Positions 9,542 through 17,295 of a stretch of DNA of 64,000 nt are shown here, one piece after another. The position numbers and the translations under genes are program-made. Source of the DNA: Companilactobacillus alimentarius DSM 20249. GTDB taxonomy: Bacteria; Bacillota; Bacilli; Lactobacillales; Lactobacillaceae. Numbering within the stretch: position 1 is the stretch's first letter; each line of letters starts with the position of its first letter. The notes under the pieces are model-generated. The model was not told the DNA's origin. It searched no databases and saw nothing but the letters and a program-made list of their open reading frames with translations. The stretch is from assembly GCF_002849895.1 (NCBI RefSeq), contig NZ_CP018867.1:1426001-1490000 (forward strand). The letters are read 5' to 3'.

Positions 9542-10254
9542 ATTTTATCCTCCAAATTAGGCTGATTGTACTTTTGCAATTTTAATTTCAATTCTTGACA
9601 TTCAGCGTTACGAGCATCCAATTCATCCTGTAAACCATCAATTGCCTCATCACGCAAATCAGCGACAAAGCGGTCGTACAAATTTTTATCCGGATTATAG
9701 ACATCATATCCTGTTTTTTGACGCTTTCGCAATTCTTTGAAAAGTTTATCGTCAGAATACAATTGTAAACCTTTTTCCACTTTTTTAGCCTTGTCGACTT
9801 CTCGAAAAAGCGACGCCACAAAATGGCTAGTTAATTGTGCCTCATCAACTTGTAAATCTTGAAATTGAGCTTTTTTAGCTATCGTCAAAAATCCTGGTGC
9901 TCTAAGATTTTGAGGTGTAGCTTCCACAGCTTTTTTATCAAAAGCACGATAGATCAAGACGCCAATACGACTAGGAATCTCATCTTGAATTTCTAAGTAT
10001 AATTTTTGGGGTAAAACAAAATAATTATAATTGCCAATAAATGATAACTTAGCCTTAGAATGAAAATCAGCTTTAGTTACCTTTAATTCATAGCAACGCC
10101 ATTCAATTTGGTTATCAGCTAATTGTTGATAACTCAAAGTATCCACAATTCCTTTTTTATCCGGCATGACGACTTCTTCAACTACATATGAACCTTGTTC
10201 TAGACAGTATTGATAAAGTGTTTTTTCTAAATCTTTAGTTAGCTTTGTCTTCAT
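9538..10254 (-). CDS. PD-(D/E)XK nuclease-like protein
   Basis: A 238-aa protein, middle gene of the operon. The region KKGIVDTLSYQ (about residues 35-45) followed by WRCYELKVTKADF (about 60-72) has the D...ExK spacing of the PD-(D/E)XK fold, as in MmcB-like and phage nuclease-like proteins. The C-terminal third is charged and ends in a coiled-coil-like stretch (DELDARNAECQELKLKLQKY). ATG 10254 is preferred because AAGGAAAGG precedes it; an upstream in-frame extension runs further into the helicase gene. It overlaps the helicase reading frame by 20 bases. Nuclease activity is inferred only from the motif spacing. Confidence 0.6.
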   Translation of the reverse strand: MKTKLTKDLEKTLYQYCLEQGSYVVEEVVMPDKKGIVDTLSYQQLADNQIEWRCYELKVTKADFHSKAKLSFIGNYNYFVLPQKLYLEIQDEIPSRIGVLIYRAFDKKAVEATPQNLRAPGFLTIAKKAQFQDLQVDEAQLTSHFVASLFREVDKAKKVEKGLQLYSDDKLFKELRKRQKTGYDVYNPDKNLYDRFVADLRDEAIDGLQDELDARNAECQELKLKLQKYNQPNLEDKI

Positions 10255-12616
10255 TTTGCCTTTCCTTCCAAAAATTATCCACATTGTTACTCAATTGTTG
10301 TAACGACGCTATACGTTTATAGAATCGCCAATGCTGTGGAAAAAGTTTTGTATAACGAGCACTTGTGAAACGTTGATCTAATAATAAGATTATTCCCGTG
10401 TCACGACTTCCCCTAATCAATCGGCCCGCTGCTTGCAAAACATTATTCATTCCTGGCATTTGATATGCATATTCAAAACCACGCCCATTTTTTTGATCAT
10501 AATAATCACGAATTAAATTATTTTCCGCGCTCAAACCAGGAAGTCCGACACTTACAATCGCTACGCCAATCAATCTATCGCCACGTAAATCAATTCCTTC
10601 TGAAAAGATACCTCCTAGAACACAAAAGCCGACCAATGAATCATCAGCATCACTTTGAAACTGATCCAAAAAAGCTTGTCGTGCCACATTATCCATTGCA
10701 TTGGTCTGAGTAGCAGTTTTTACTTTTGGAAAAGCTGCAACGAACGCGTCGCGAATCTGTTGTAAATACCCATACGATGGAAAGAAAAAGAGATAATTGC
10801 CTCTTTTACCATCAATCATTGCTTTTAAACTCATTACTATCTTTTCTTGATTAAATTTTCGTTGCCGATAAGTCGTTTGAATGTATTGTGTAATAAGTAT
10901 TTCTTGATTTTGTACTGGAAACGGTGATGGCAAGCGATATGCCAAACTATTATCGCTACCTCCTAAAACATTTTGATAATATTCCATCGGCGATAATGTT
11001 GCTGAAAAAAGGACTGCTCCTAAACCTAGATTGAGTGATTGGTCAATAAAATCACTGGGGTCAAGACACAATTGCTTTACCATTAGTTTGTTATCTTCTA
11101 GTGAAAGTCGCGTTTTATATGTATCGTTATATAACGCTCCAATTTTAACGAATGTCAGACAGTCAAAGAAGAAATCTTTCGTTTTATCCAAAAAATCAGA
11201 CGGCTTCTGATCCGACATCCACTCTCCATAAAAATCATCGAATTTTCCTAAAACTTTTAGTAATTCATCTGGTGGTTCAGAAGTTGTCTTTTCAATTTGT
11301 TCGTCTTCTTTTAAAACTTTTTTCATTCGATTGAAAACCCGTCGAACTTTTTTTAAATGCTTTTGAAAATCTTCACTAGCCTTATTATCAATTTTTCTAG
11401 CATCCCTCAACAAACTAGCTATCTTTTGATCGCTGATTGAAGCAGAGTACATAGCGCGTGATCGACTTACTAAATTGTGTGCTTCATCAATCAAGAAGAA
11501 ATTATCAGTATCTTTTTCAATAAAAAAGCGCTGTAGATAGACTAATGGATCAAATAAATAATTATAATCACAAATTATGACATCACAAAAAAGCGACGCA
11601 TCCAAAGAAAACTCAAACGGATCAACCGTATGCTTACGGGCATATTTCTCAATCACATCACGTGTAATAAGGTCTTCATTGGTTAATAGATCTGCCAAAG
11701 CTGGCTTGAGACGATCATAATATCCAATCATAAAAGGATCTTTTTCCGGTAAAACATCCTGCTGTTCAATAAAGCGAATCTTATCCTTGGCAGTTAAAGT
11801 AATACTCTTCAACTTGAGCCCCTTATCTTCCATCAAAGTAATGGCATCTTCAGCAACGTGGCGAGTACTCTGTTTAGCCGTCAAATAGAACAGACGTTGA
11901 ATCTTTTCTTCTCCCATCGACTTAATTGCTGGAAATAATGTAGAAATAGTCTTACCTGTTCCTGTTGGTGCTTCAACAAACAATCTTTTTTGATAATAAA
12001 TTGTCTTATAAACTGCCGCTGCTAATTCGTGCTGTCCTGTACGAAACTTGGGAAAAGGAAATGCCAATTTTTTAATCGAATCATTCCGCGTCTTTCGTAA
12101 TTTAGCTCGTAACACTAACCAGTACTCATACTCATGAATCAAATCCTGAAAGAAAGTGTCTAATTCTGTTTGGGAAAATTCTTTTTCATCGGTCGTAATT
12201 TCTTCCGTACTAACCTGAAAATAAGTCAAACGTAACGTTACCCTGTCTAAATCAGGATGATCTTTTAATAACAGATATCCATAAACCTTAACCTGTCCCC
12301 AGTACAACTCCAAAGTATTGTCGCTCAGTTCATCGTATGGCTGATCTGAGGTCTTAATTTCTTCGATCAAAGCAGTTTGATTCAATAAAATACCATCAGC
12401 ACGACCAGATATTAAGTAATTAGTGTCATTCATCTTAACTTCAGTTTTTAAATAGACTTCACTTTCATAATCGCTGTCTTTACTCCGCAGCTTTTGTAGG
12501 CGACGATGGATTCGAGCACCATTTAGCGCAGTATTTTGACTATTCTTTGTTTCATTCAAATCACCACTACGCAACACAAATTCTACTAATTGGCGAATTC
12601 CAATCTTAGTCGTCAT
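10235..12616 (-). CDS. XPD/DinG-like ATP-dependent DNA helicase with N-terminal Cas4/RecB-like nuclease domain
   Basis: A 793-aa protein. Residues 1-170 resemble a Cas4/RecB-type PD-(D/E)XK domain: SGRADGILL (D74) then EEIKTS (E86, K88). The SF2 helicase core follows with Walker A EAPTGTGKT (215-223), DEAH box LIDEAHN (377-380) and the C-terminal motif AAGRLIRG. In relatives the stretch between Walker A and DEAH holds four cysteines for a 4Fe-4S cluster. Here the matching places read KIRF, VLPEKDPF and TVDPFE, so the cysteines are gone (R281, V288, D293, D332). ATG 12616 has AGGGGG at good distance. It is first in an operon and follows an SOS box at 12647-12660. Its likely role is DNA repair or restart after damage. 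Confidence 0.85.
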   Translation of the reverse strand: MTTKIGIRQLVEFVLRSGDLNETKNSQNTALNGARIHRRLQKLRSKDSDYESEVYLKTEVKMNDTNYLISGRADGILLNQTALIEEIKTSDQPYDELSDNTLELYWGQVKVYGYLLLKDHPDLDRVTLRLTYFQVSTEEITTDEKEFSQTELDTFFQDLIHEYEYWLVLRAKLRKTRNDSIKKLAFPFPKFRTGQHELAAAVYKTIYYQKRLFVEAPTGTGKTISTLFPAIKSMGEEKIQRLFYLTAKQSTRHVAEDAITLMEDKGLKLKSITLTAKDKIRFIEQQDVLPEKDPFMIGYYDRLKPALADLLTNEDLITRDVIEKYARKHTVDPFEFSLDASLFCDVIICDYNYLFDPLVYLQRFFIEKDTDNFFLIDEAHNLVSRSRAMYSASISDQKIASLLRDARKIDNKASEDFQKHLKKVRRVFNRMKKVLKEDEQIEKTTSEPPDELLKVLGKFDDFYGEWMSDQKPSDFLDKTKDFFFDCLTFVKIGALYNDTYKTRLSLEDNKLMVKQLCLDPSDFIDQSLNLGLGAVLFSATLSPMEYYQNVLGGSDNSLAYRLPSPFPVQNQEILITQYIQTTYRQRKFNQEKIVMSLKAMIDGKRGNYLFFFPSYGYLQQIRDAFVAAFPKVKTATQTNAMDNVARQAFLDQFQSDADDSLVGFCVLGGIFSEGIDLRGDRLIGVAIVSVGLPGLSAENNLIRDYYDQKNGRGFEYAYQMPGMNNVLQAAGRLIRGSRDTGIILLLDQRFTSARYTKLFPQHWRFYKRIASLQQLSNNVDNFWKERQNEDKAN

Positions 12617-12641
12617 CAAATGCCCCCTAATAATATTAATA

Positions 12642-12670
12642 ATTGTAAAACATACGTTCGAATTTGTCTG
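12642..12670 (-). promoter_or_regulatory. Promoter with LexA/DinR-type SOS box for the helicase operon
   Basis: On the minus strand CGAACGTATGTTTT (12647-12660) matches the Bacillus-type SOS box CGAACRNRYGTTYG at 13 of 14 positions. It sits in the spacer of a possible promoter: CAGACA (12665-12670), 17 bases, TACAAT (12642-12647). LexA bound here would block RNA polymerase. The ATG is 26 bases further on. Confidence 0.72.
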
Positions 12671-12719
12671 TATAATTTTGATTTTGACAAAAAAAATAAA
12701 AGAAACTTTTACCTTCCTT

Positions 12720-13544
12720 TTATCTCTTACCTACTAGAATTGTTGATCCGACAGTAATTTCAGTTACCTTAGTCCAATCAATCAAACTATTATCAACATT
12801 GAACAACAATGGAGTCATCTTAATAAATGCTGACCGTTCCTCAGATGTTACTTGATAAGTTTTAGTAGCATCAATTTGGTCAACCAATTGGTAATGCTCT
12901 TCAAAGTAATCAAGAACTTTTTTATTAGAATATTTTTCCTGCTTTAATTGATCTTTAGCTTGAGCACGTAATTCCTGTACATGATATTGATTCGGTATAA
13001 CTTTTAAAATGTAACCATCTTTTTTCAAAATGCGATTGAATTCATGATAATTAGCTGGGGAGAAAATATCAATTATCCCATCAATTACTTGATCTTGCAC
13101 AGGCAAATGAGCCAAGTCACCGACGAACCATTCCACCGGCGTGTTCATTCCCTTAGCAGCCAATTGGATCGAATCCTTAGAAATATCAAAAGCTAAGACA
13201 TTTCTAGATGATTCAGCAATTTTCTTAGCATAATAACCCTCGCCACAACCAACGTCTAAAACGGATTCGATATTTAACTCATCAATCAATGTCACCAACT
13301 TGTCAGCAATATGATCGTACATCCCTCGCTCCAAAATTAAATGGCGATTTTCAAACGAAGCTAGATCGTAATTTTTCTCTTGCCTATTGTTCAACATAAA
13401 ATCAACAAAACCCTTTTTTGAAATATCAAAACAATGATTTTGTTCACACATCAAACTATTCTCTTCTAACCTCAATTTAGTGCCACAAATGGGACATTGA
13501 AAAAATTGGTCACTGTTACTAAACTTGCTTATTTTACTATTCAT
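12720..13544 (-). CDS. rlmA: 23S rRNA (guanine-N1)-methyltransferase, RlmA family
   Basis: A 274-aa SAM-dependent methyltransferase. The N-terminal zinc-binding region CPICGTKLRL...CEQNHCFD (residues about 17-38) and the following KKGFVDFML are typical of RlmA, which methylates a guanine in 23S rRNA helix 35. The SAM motif is VLDVGCGEGYYAK. A later IIDIFSPANYHEFNRILK matches the RlmA post-motif region. The Gram-positive type usually targets G748; that specificity is assumed from taxonomy. The start ATG 13544 has AAAGGA. It lies 12 bases after the YedK gene and is probably co-transcribed with it. Confidence 0.88.
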   Translation of the reverse strand: MNSKISKFSNSDQFFQCPICGTKLRLEENSLMCEQNHCFDISKKGFVDFMLNNRQEKNYDLASFENRHLILERGMYDHIADKLVTLIDELNIESVLDVGCGEGYYAKKIAESSRNVLAFDISKDSIQLAAKGMNTPVEWFVGDLAHLPVQDQVIDGIIDIFSPANYHEFNRILKKDGYILKVIPNQYHVQELRAQAKDQLKQEKYSNKKVLDYFEEHYQLVDQIDATKTYQVTSEERSAFIKMTPLLFNVDNSLIDWTKVTEITVGSTILVGKR

Positions 13545-13556
13545 GAATTCAGTCCT

Positions 13557-14123
13557 TTATTCTTCTGCTTCCGAAATTAATTTAGGCATTGCCTGATACA
13601 AAAATTGTTCTGCAAATTTATCATCATAGATCCAAGCGTTGATCTGATTTTTCTGAAGTATCAAAGGCATTCGATCATGGATCTGAATCATCGATTCATT
13701 TGGCTGAGTCGTAAATAGAATACTTTGTGGAACTCCATCAAAATAATTATAACAACCTGCTATAAATAACGTCTCAGGATCATTACTAAAATTAAATTTA
13801 TACTTCTGTTTACTCTTACTCCATTCAAAAAATCCTGTGGTTGGATAAACACAACGGCGTTTTTGAAATGACTGTGCAAACATCGACTTATTCTGAACCG
13901 TCTCAGAACGAGCATTGATAATCGACTGCCCTTTTTTGAAACCGGGAAAGCCCCACTTCATTCCAATGACATCAACCTGTTTTTTTCCAGCAACAATTAA
14001 GGCTGTTTCATCTGTAGGAAAGACTTCGCCAACTTTAGGATTGTAACCAGCTTTCACAGCCAATTGATAAATACGCTTTATTTCAGGATTCTTATCAGGT
14101 TGAAACATATAACGTCCACACAT
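13557..14123 (-). CDS. SOS response-associated peptidase (YedK/HMCES family)
   Basis: A 188-aa protein of the SRAP family, which forms a covalent link to abasic sites in single-stranded DNA. The start is fixed by the chemistry: MCGRY places the catalytic Cys at position 2 after Met removal, so ATG 14123 (RBS GAGGAAAATT) is chosen over a longer frame. Other family marks are MKWGFPGF, INARSETV, TGFFEWSK (active-site Glu) and IHDRMPLIL (active-site His). It precedes rlmA by 12 bases. No SOS box was noticed upstream. Confidence 0.92.
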   Translation of the reverse strand: MCGRYMFQPDKNPEIKRIYQLAVKAGYNPKVGEVFPTDETALIVAGKKQVDVIGMKWGFPGFKKGQSIINARSETVQNKSMFAQSFQKRRCVYPTTGFFEWSKSKQKYKFNFSNDPETLFIAGCYNYFDGVPQSILFTTQPNESMIQIHDRMPLILQKNQINAWIYDDKFAEQFLYQAMPKLISEAEE

Positions 14124-14156
14124 AATTTTCCTCCTATTATTGCCCCACAATACAAA

Positions 14157-14220
14157 AGCGGAACAAAGTATTTTCCCATCTTGTTCAAAAATAGAAATCG
14201 AGCATACCTTGTTCCACGCT
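14157..14220 (-). terminator. Stem-loop terminator downstream of the DUF805 gene
   Basis: On the minus strand AGCGTGGAACAAGGTAT pairs with ATACTTTGTTCCGCTTTTG, enclosing a 30-base loop. The T-run is short, so its strength is uncertain. Confidence 0.5.
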
Positions 14221-14235
14221 ATTAGTCATTTATTT

Positions 14236-14661
14236 TCAATTTTGTTCTTTAGGGAAACGATTGCCAAAATCTCTTTGTGGCAAGCAAAGCAAAACTATCA
14301 AAACAATTGTTCCAAGAAATGGAATTATCGGTAACAATACCCACCAACCACGCATTTTCCGATCATGTAATCTTCTGATTATCGCTGTAAATATAGCAAT
14401 TTGGTAATAACCATACGTAATTGCCAAAGCTACTCCAATAATTGAGCTCCAATAAAAATCATCAACTGGCATTTTGGTAATAGCAAAAGCAAGGATTCCC
14501 ATGATAATGCCGGATACAATTGTCATTCCTAAATAGCCCCACCAAAAATCCTTGCGACTCATTCTTTTTGCACCTATAAATAAATCTTGAAAATACAATT
14601 TCGTAGAAGAAAAGATCCCTGGACGGAAGCTTTCATTCCAAACTTGTTCTTTCATTTGCAT
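14236..14661 (-). CDS. DUF805 family membrane protein
   Basis: A 141-aa small membrane protein with the DUF805 pattern: an N-terminal soluble stretch, RMSRKDFWWGYLG before the first membrane segment, about four hydrophobic segments, and AIIRRLHDRKMRGWWVLLPIIPFLG, the family hallmark. The function of DUF805 is not known. Two in-frame ATGs lie at the start; the first (14661) is 9 bases from AGGAG. It is 12 bases after the fluoride channel gene pair and may share their transcript. Confidence 0.88.
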   Translation of the reverse strand: MQMKEQVWNESFRPGIFSSTKLYFQDLFIGAKRMSRKDFWWGYLGMTIVSGIIMGILAFAITKMPVDDFYWSSIIGVALAITYGYYQIAIFTAIIRRLHDRKMRGWWVLLPIIPFLGTIVLIVLLCLPQRDFGNRFPKEQN

Positions 14662-14673
14662 TATTTTTTACTC

Positions 14674-15021
14674 CTAAATATGAATACCTATGATGAAACC
14701 AAGGATACCAAAAATATAAGTTAAAACAAAGTATAAAAAACAACTTTTTAGACGATGTTGAAACCACAATTGACTCAATTCCATATTAAAGGTTCCAAAA
14801 GTAGTGAACCCTCCACAAAATCCGGTTCCTACTAGTAATAATATCGCACCATTATGAATTTGTGCAGTAAAGATTCCCAAGAGCACAGCTCCAAAAATAT
14901 TAATCAAGAGCGTTATAACGGGAAAGTCAATCTTGATTTTTGATTGTAATAAAGTTAATTCACTCCGCAAGAAGGCTCCAACTGCAGCCCCTAGACCAAC
15001 AATAAAAAAGTCCATTATCAT
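14674..15021 (-). CDS. crcB: Fluoride efflux channel subunit CrcB/Fluc (115 aa)
   Basis: A 115-aa four-helix membrane protein of the Fluc family, which exports fluoride as a dual-topology dimer. The hallmark GFCGGFTTFGTFNMEL and the N-terminal GAAVGAFLRSEL are present. The start overlaps the stop of the other crcB copy by four bases (ATGA), so translation is coupled. Paired Fluc genes in Gram-positives form heterodimers, which is the likely case here. No fluoride riboswitch is visible upstream. Confidence 0.93.
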   Translation of the reverse strand: MIMDFFIVGLGAAVGAFLRSELTLLQSKIKIDFPVITLLINIFGAVLLGIFTAQIHNGAILLLVGTGFCGGFTTFGTFNMELSQLWFQHRLKSCFLYFVLTYIFGILGFIIGIHI

Positions 15022-15428
15022 TTCCCTTTCACATAATCATTAAAAGCCTGACTAGCCGCCCAATAGTTACCCAACAAAGCTAATCCAAAACCACCTACTA
15101 AGGTCAAAGTTAAGTAAATCAATAGAGAAAGCCACTGACCAGACTGATATAGCCGATAACTGTCAGCCGTAAAAGTTGAAAAAGTTGTATAAGACCCTAG
15201 TAATCCAGTGCTCAATATCAAAATTACTTTCGATGCTAAGTGAAACCGGTCCTGAAGATAATGGATCAAAAATGGTAAAATCAGTGCTCCACTGAGGTTT
15301 GCTACCAATGTTCCTAAGGGAAAACCACTACTTGTTTTGAATATTAGGCTTTCAGCATACCTTAAATCGCTACCAATAAAGGCCCCAACCAATAACAGCA
15401 AAAAAATTTTACCATGCTTTTTTATCAT
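15018..15428 (-). CDS. crcB: Fluoride efflux channel subunit CrcB/Fluc (136 aa)
   Basis: A 136-aa Fluc-type membrane protein with GAFIGSDLRYAESL near the N-terminus and the central GLLGSYTTFSTFTADS motif. It is the upstream partner of the 115-aa subunit and overlaps it by ATGA. Start ATG 15428 follows AAAGGG. Only 60 bases separate it from gnd, and most of this is gnd's terminator, so a promoter must lie in or across the terminator. A fluoride riboswitch would not fit in this gap. Confidence 0.93.
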   Translation of the reverse strand: MIKKHGKIFLLLLVGAFIGSDLRYAESLIFKTSSGFPLGTLVANLSGALILPFLIHYLQDRFHLASKVILILSTGLLGSYTTFSTFTADSYRLYQSGQWLSLLIYLTLTLVGGFGLALLGNYWAASQAFNDYVKGK

Positions 15429-15452
15429 ATTATTTTACCCTTTCAGCAAAAG

Positions 15453-15480
15453 AAAAAAACTTGCCACAGACAAGTTTTTC
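15453..15480 (-). terminator. Rho-independent terminator of gnd
   Basis: On the minus strand AAAAACTTG, loop TCTGTGG, then CAAGTTTTTTT. It sits between gnd and the crcB pair. Confidence 0.85.
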
Positions 15481-15488
15481 CAATTTTA

Positions 15489-16388
15489 TTATTTTTTATC
15501 AACATCATGTCCACCAAATTCATTACGTAAGGCAGCCACGACTTTTCCAGTAAAGGTGTCATCTTCCAATGAACGATAACGCATCATCAATGACGCTGCA
15601 ATAACTGGAGTAGGAACTTGCAACTTCAAAGCTTCTTCTAAAGTCCACTTACCTTCGCCAGAAGAATGCATGACACCTTTTATTTCATCCAAATTAGGAT
15701 CTTTTGAAAAGGCCGATTGGGATAATTCCATCAACCAACCACGGATAACTGACCCATGTTCCCAAACCTTGGCAACAGCCTCATTATCGTAACCAAATTG
15801 ACTATGTGAAAGGACATCGAATCCCTCGGCAATTGCTTGCATCATTCCGTATTCAATTCCGTTGTGGACCATCTTCAAGTAATGACCGCTACCTGCTTTC
15901 CCAGTATACAAGTAACCGTCAATTTGAGCGATTCCTTTAAAAATTGGTTCAATATAGCCAAAAGTCTTTTTATCGTCGCCACCAATCATGAAGTTTCCAT
16001 CACGATTAGCGCCACTCATACCGCCTGATGTTCCAACATCAAAGAATTTGATTTGTTTGGCAGTCAAAATTTTGTTATGTTGCAATGAATCTTGATAAAA
16101 CGAATTTCCACCATCAATCACGATGTCCTTTGGATCTAGCAATACGCTCAACTTGTCAATTGTTTCATTTGTAGGTTTCCCTGCTGGTAACATTACCCAA
16201 ACAATTCGTGGTGCAGATAGTTTGCTAATAGCATTCTCCAATGAGCTTTCAACCTGTGCCCCTAATGTTGATGCATCATTTCTGGCACCATCGCTCAAGT
16301 CGAAAGCGACCACTTCGTTACCATTGCGAATCAAGTTTTCTGTCAAATTGATTCCCATCTTGCCTAGCCCAATCATTGCTAATTTCAA
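15489..16388 (-). CDS. gnd: 6-phosphogluconate dehydrogenase, decarboxylating (short GntZ/YqeC type)
   Basis: A 299-aa enzyme that converts 6-phosphogluconate to ribulose 5-phosphate, CO2 and reduced cofactor. It belongs to the short form (about 300 aa, YqeC/GntZ-like), not the 470-aa form. Motifs: MIGLGKMGINLTENL (cofactor site), WVMLPAGKPTNETI, IDGGNSFYQDS, FFDVGTSGGMSGANRDG and HYLKMVHNGIEYGMM with the catalytic Lys. TTG 16388 is chosen because AGGAGG lies 7 bases before; a longer frame has no RBS. It is followed by its own terminator. Confidence 0.9.
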   Translation of the reverse strand: MKLAMIGLGKMGINLTENLIRNGNEVVAFDLSDGARNDASTLGAQVESSLENAISKLSAPRIVWVMLPAGKPTNETIDKLSVLLDPKDIVIDGGNSFYQDSLQHNKILTAKQIKFFDVGTSGGMSGANRDGNFMIGGDDKKTFGYIEPIFKGIAQIDGYLYTGKAGSGHYLKMVHNGIEYGMMQAIAEGFDVLSHSQFGYDNEAVAKVWEHGSVIRGWLMELSQSAFSKDPNLDEIKGVMHSSGEGKWTLEEALKLQVPTPVIAASLMMRYRSLEDDTFTGKVVAALRNEFGGHDVDKK

Positions 16389-16509
16389 AATTAATCCTCC
16401 TAAGTTGTTATCACAAGGATTAATTATACATAAAAAAGCCGTGCCAAAAACAACATTTTGGTACGTCCCGATTGTGCAAAAGGTTGATATCATAGACTTA
16501 ATTGGCTGA

Positions 16510-17073
16510 TTAGCCCATAAACTTATTCCACCAGTGACCCTTTTTATCGTCGCTTACTTTTTCATTAATACGTTCTTTGATACTTTCGTCCTTTGCTGGT
16601 TCAGCGTTTCGAACTTTTTCTTCAGCTTGTTGCTTCAAAGTATCCAACTCAACTTGTAGTTGTTCCTTTGATTTTTGAGCGTCATTTAACTCAGCTTGCA
16701 ACTCTTTAATTGTGAGCTCACGCTTTTTATTTTCAGACTCTAATTTAGCAACAGTTACCTGCAATTCTTTAACTTTAGATGCTTGTCCGTCTTCATCTTG
16801 AACTTTTTTAGTTTCAGAAGTTGGATAGATTTGCATTGCAGATGTTTCCAAAGTCATTTTGGGACCATGACTCAACTTCACCATTTCTTTAAAGTCTTCA
16901 ATGTTCTTTTGAGTATATAGACGATTATTTTGACTATTACGTTCAAAATAATCACTGTTCTCGGTCGTACGTTCAACGATCAAAGAATATTTACGCAATG
17001 TAGCTACACTTATTCCTAAATTTTTGGCAGCTTGTGCAGGAGTTAATAAATTGTTGCTTTTTACTTTAGTCAA
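16510..17073 (-). CDS. MerR-like HTH protein with coiled coil (RacA-like)
   Basis: A 187-aa protein with an N-terminal helix-turn-helix of MerR type (LTPAQAAKNLGISVATLRKY, about residues 10-29). A long charged coiled coil covers about residues 95-155. The tail ends in KKGHWWNKFMG. This layout recalls RacA, a chromosome-anchoring protein, whose C-terminus contacts the cell pole or membrane. The TTG start has GGGGGA upstream. Neighbours give no functional clue. A transcription-factor role remains possible, but the coiled coil and aromatic-basic tail favour a structural DNA-binding role. Confidence 0.65.
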   Translation of the reverse strand: MTKVKSNNLLTPAQAAKNLGISVATLRKYSLIVERTTENSDYFERNSQNNRLYTQKNIEDFKEMVKLSHGPKMTLETSAMQIYPTSETKKVQDEDGQASKVKELQVTVAKLESENKKRELTIKELQAELNDAQKSKEQLQVELDTLKQQAEEKVRNAEPAKDESIKERINEKVSDDKKGHWWNKFMG

Positions 17074-17295
17074 AAGGATTCCCCCAAGGTTGTTTCATTC
17101 TCTTCATTATAAAAATAATAATTGTGAAGTTCAACCACAAAATCATTGTTGTTGAAATTAAAATCTTCCTTGCTATATTTTACCCGCAAAAATGGATATA
17201 CTAAAGATGTAATAATAAAATATTTACTCTTAGACACAGTTGTTTTTTCTTTGGTGTATAATTCACATTACAAGAACAGAAGGGGAAATCATATA

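Noticed and set aside
15429..15488. Fluoride riboswitch for crcB
   Set aside because: The gap is filled by the gnd terminator and lacks the conserved GGNGAUG...GCC core.
16389..16493. Longer N-terminus of the Gnd protein
   Set aside because: AGGAGG directly before TTG 16388 and family length both favour the 299-aa form.
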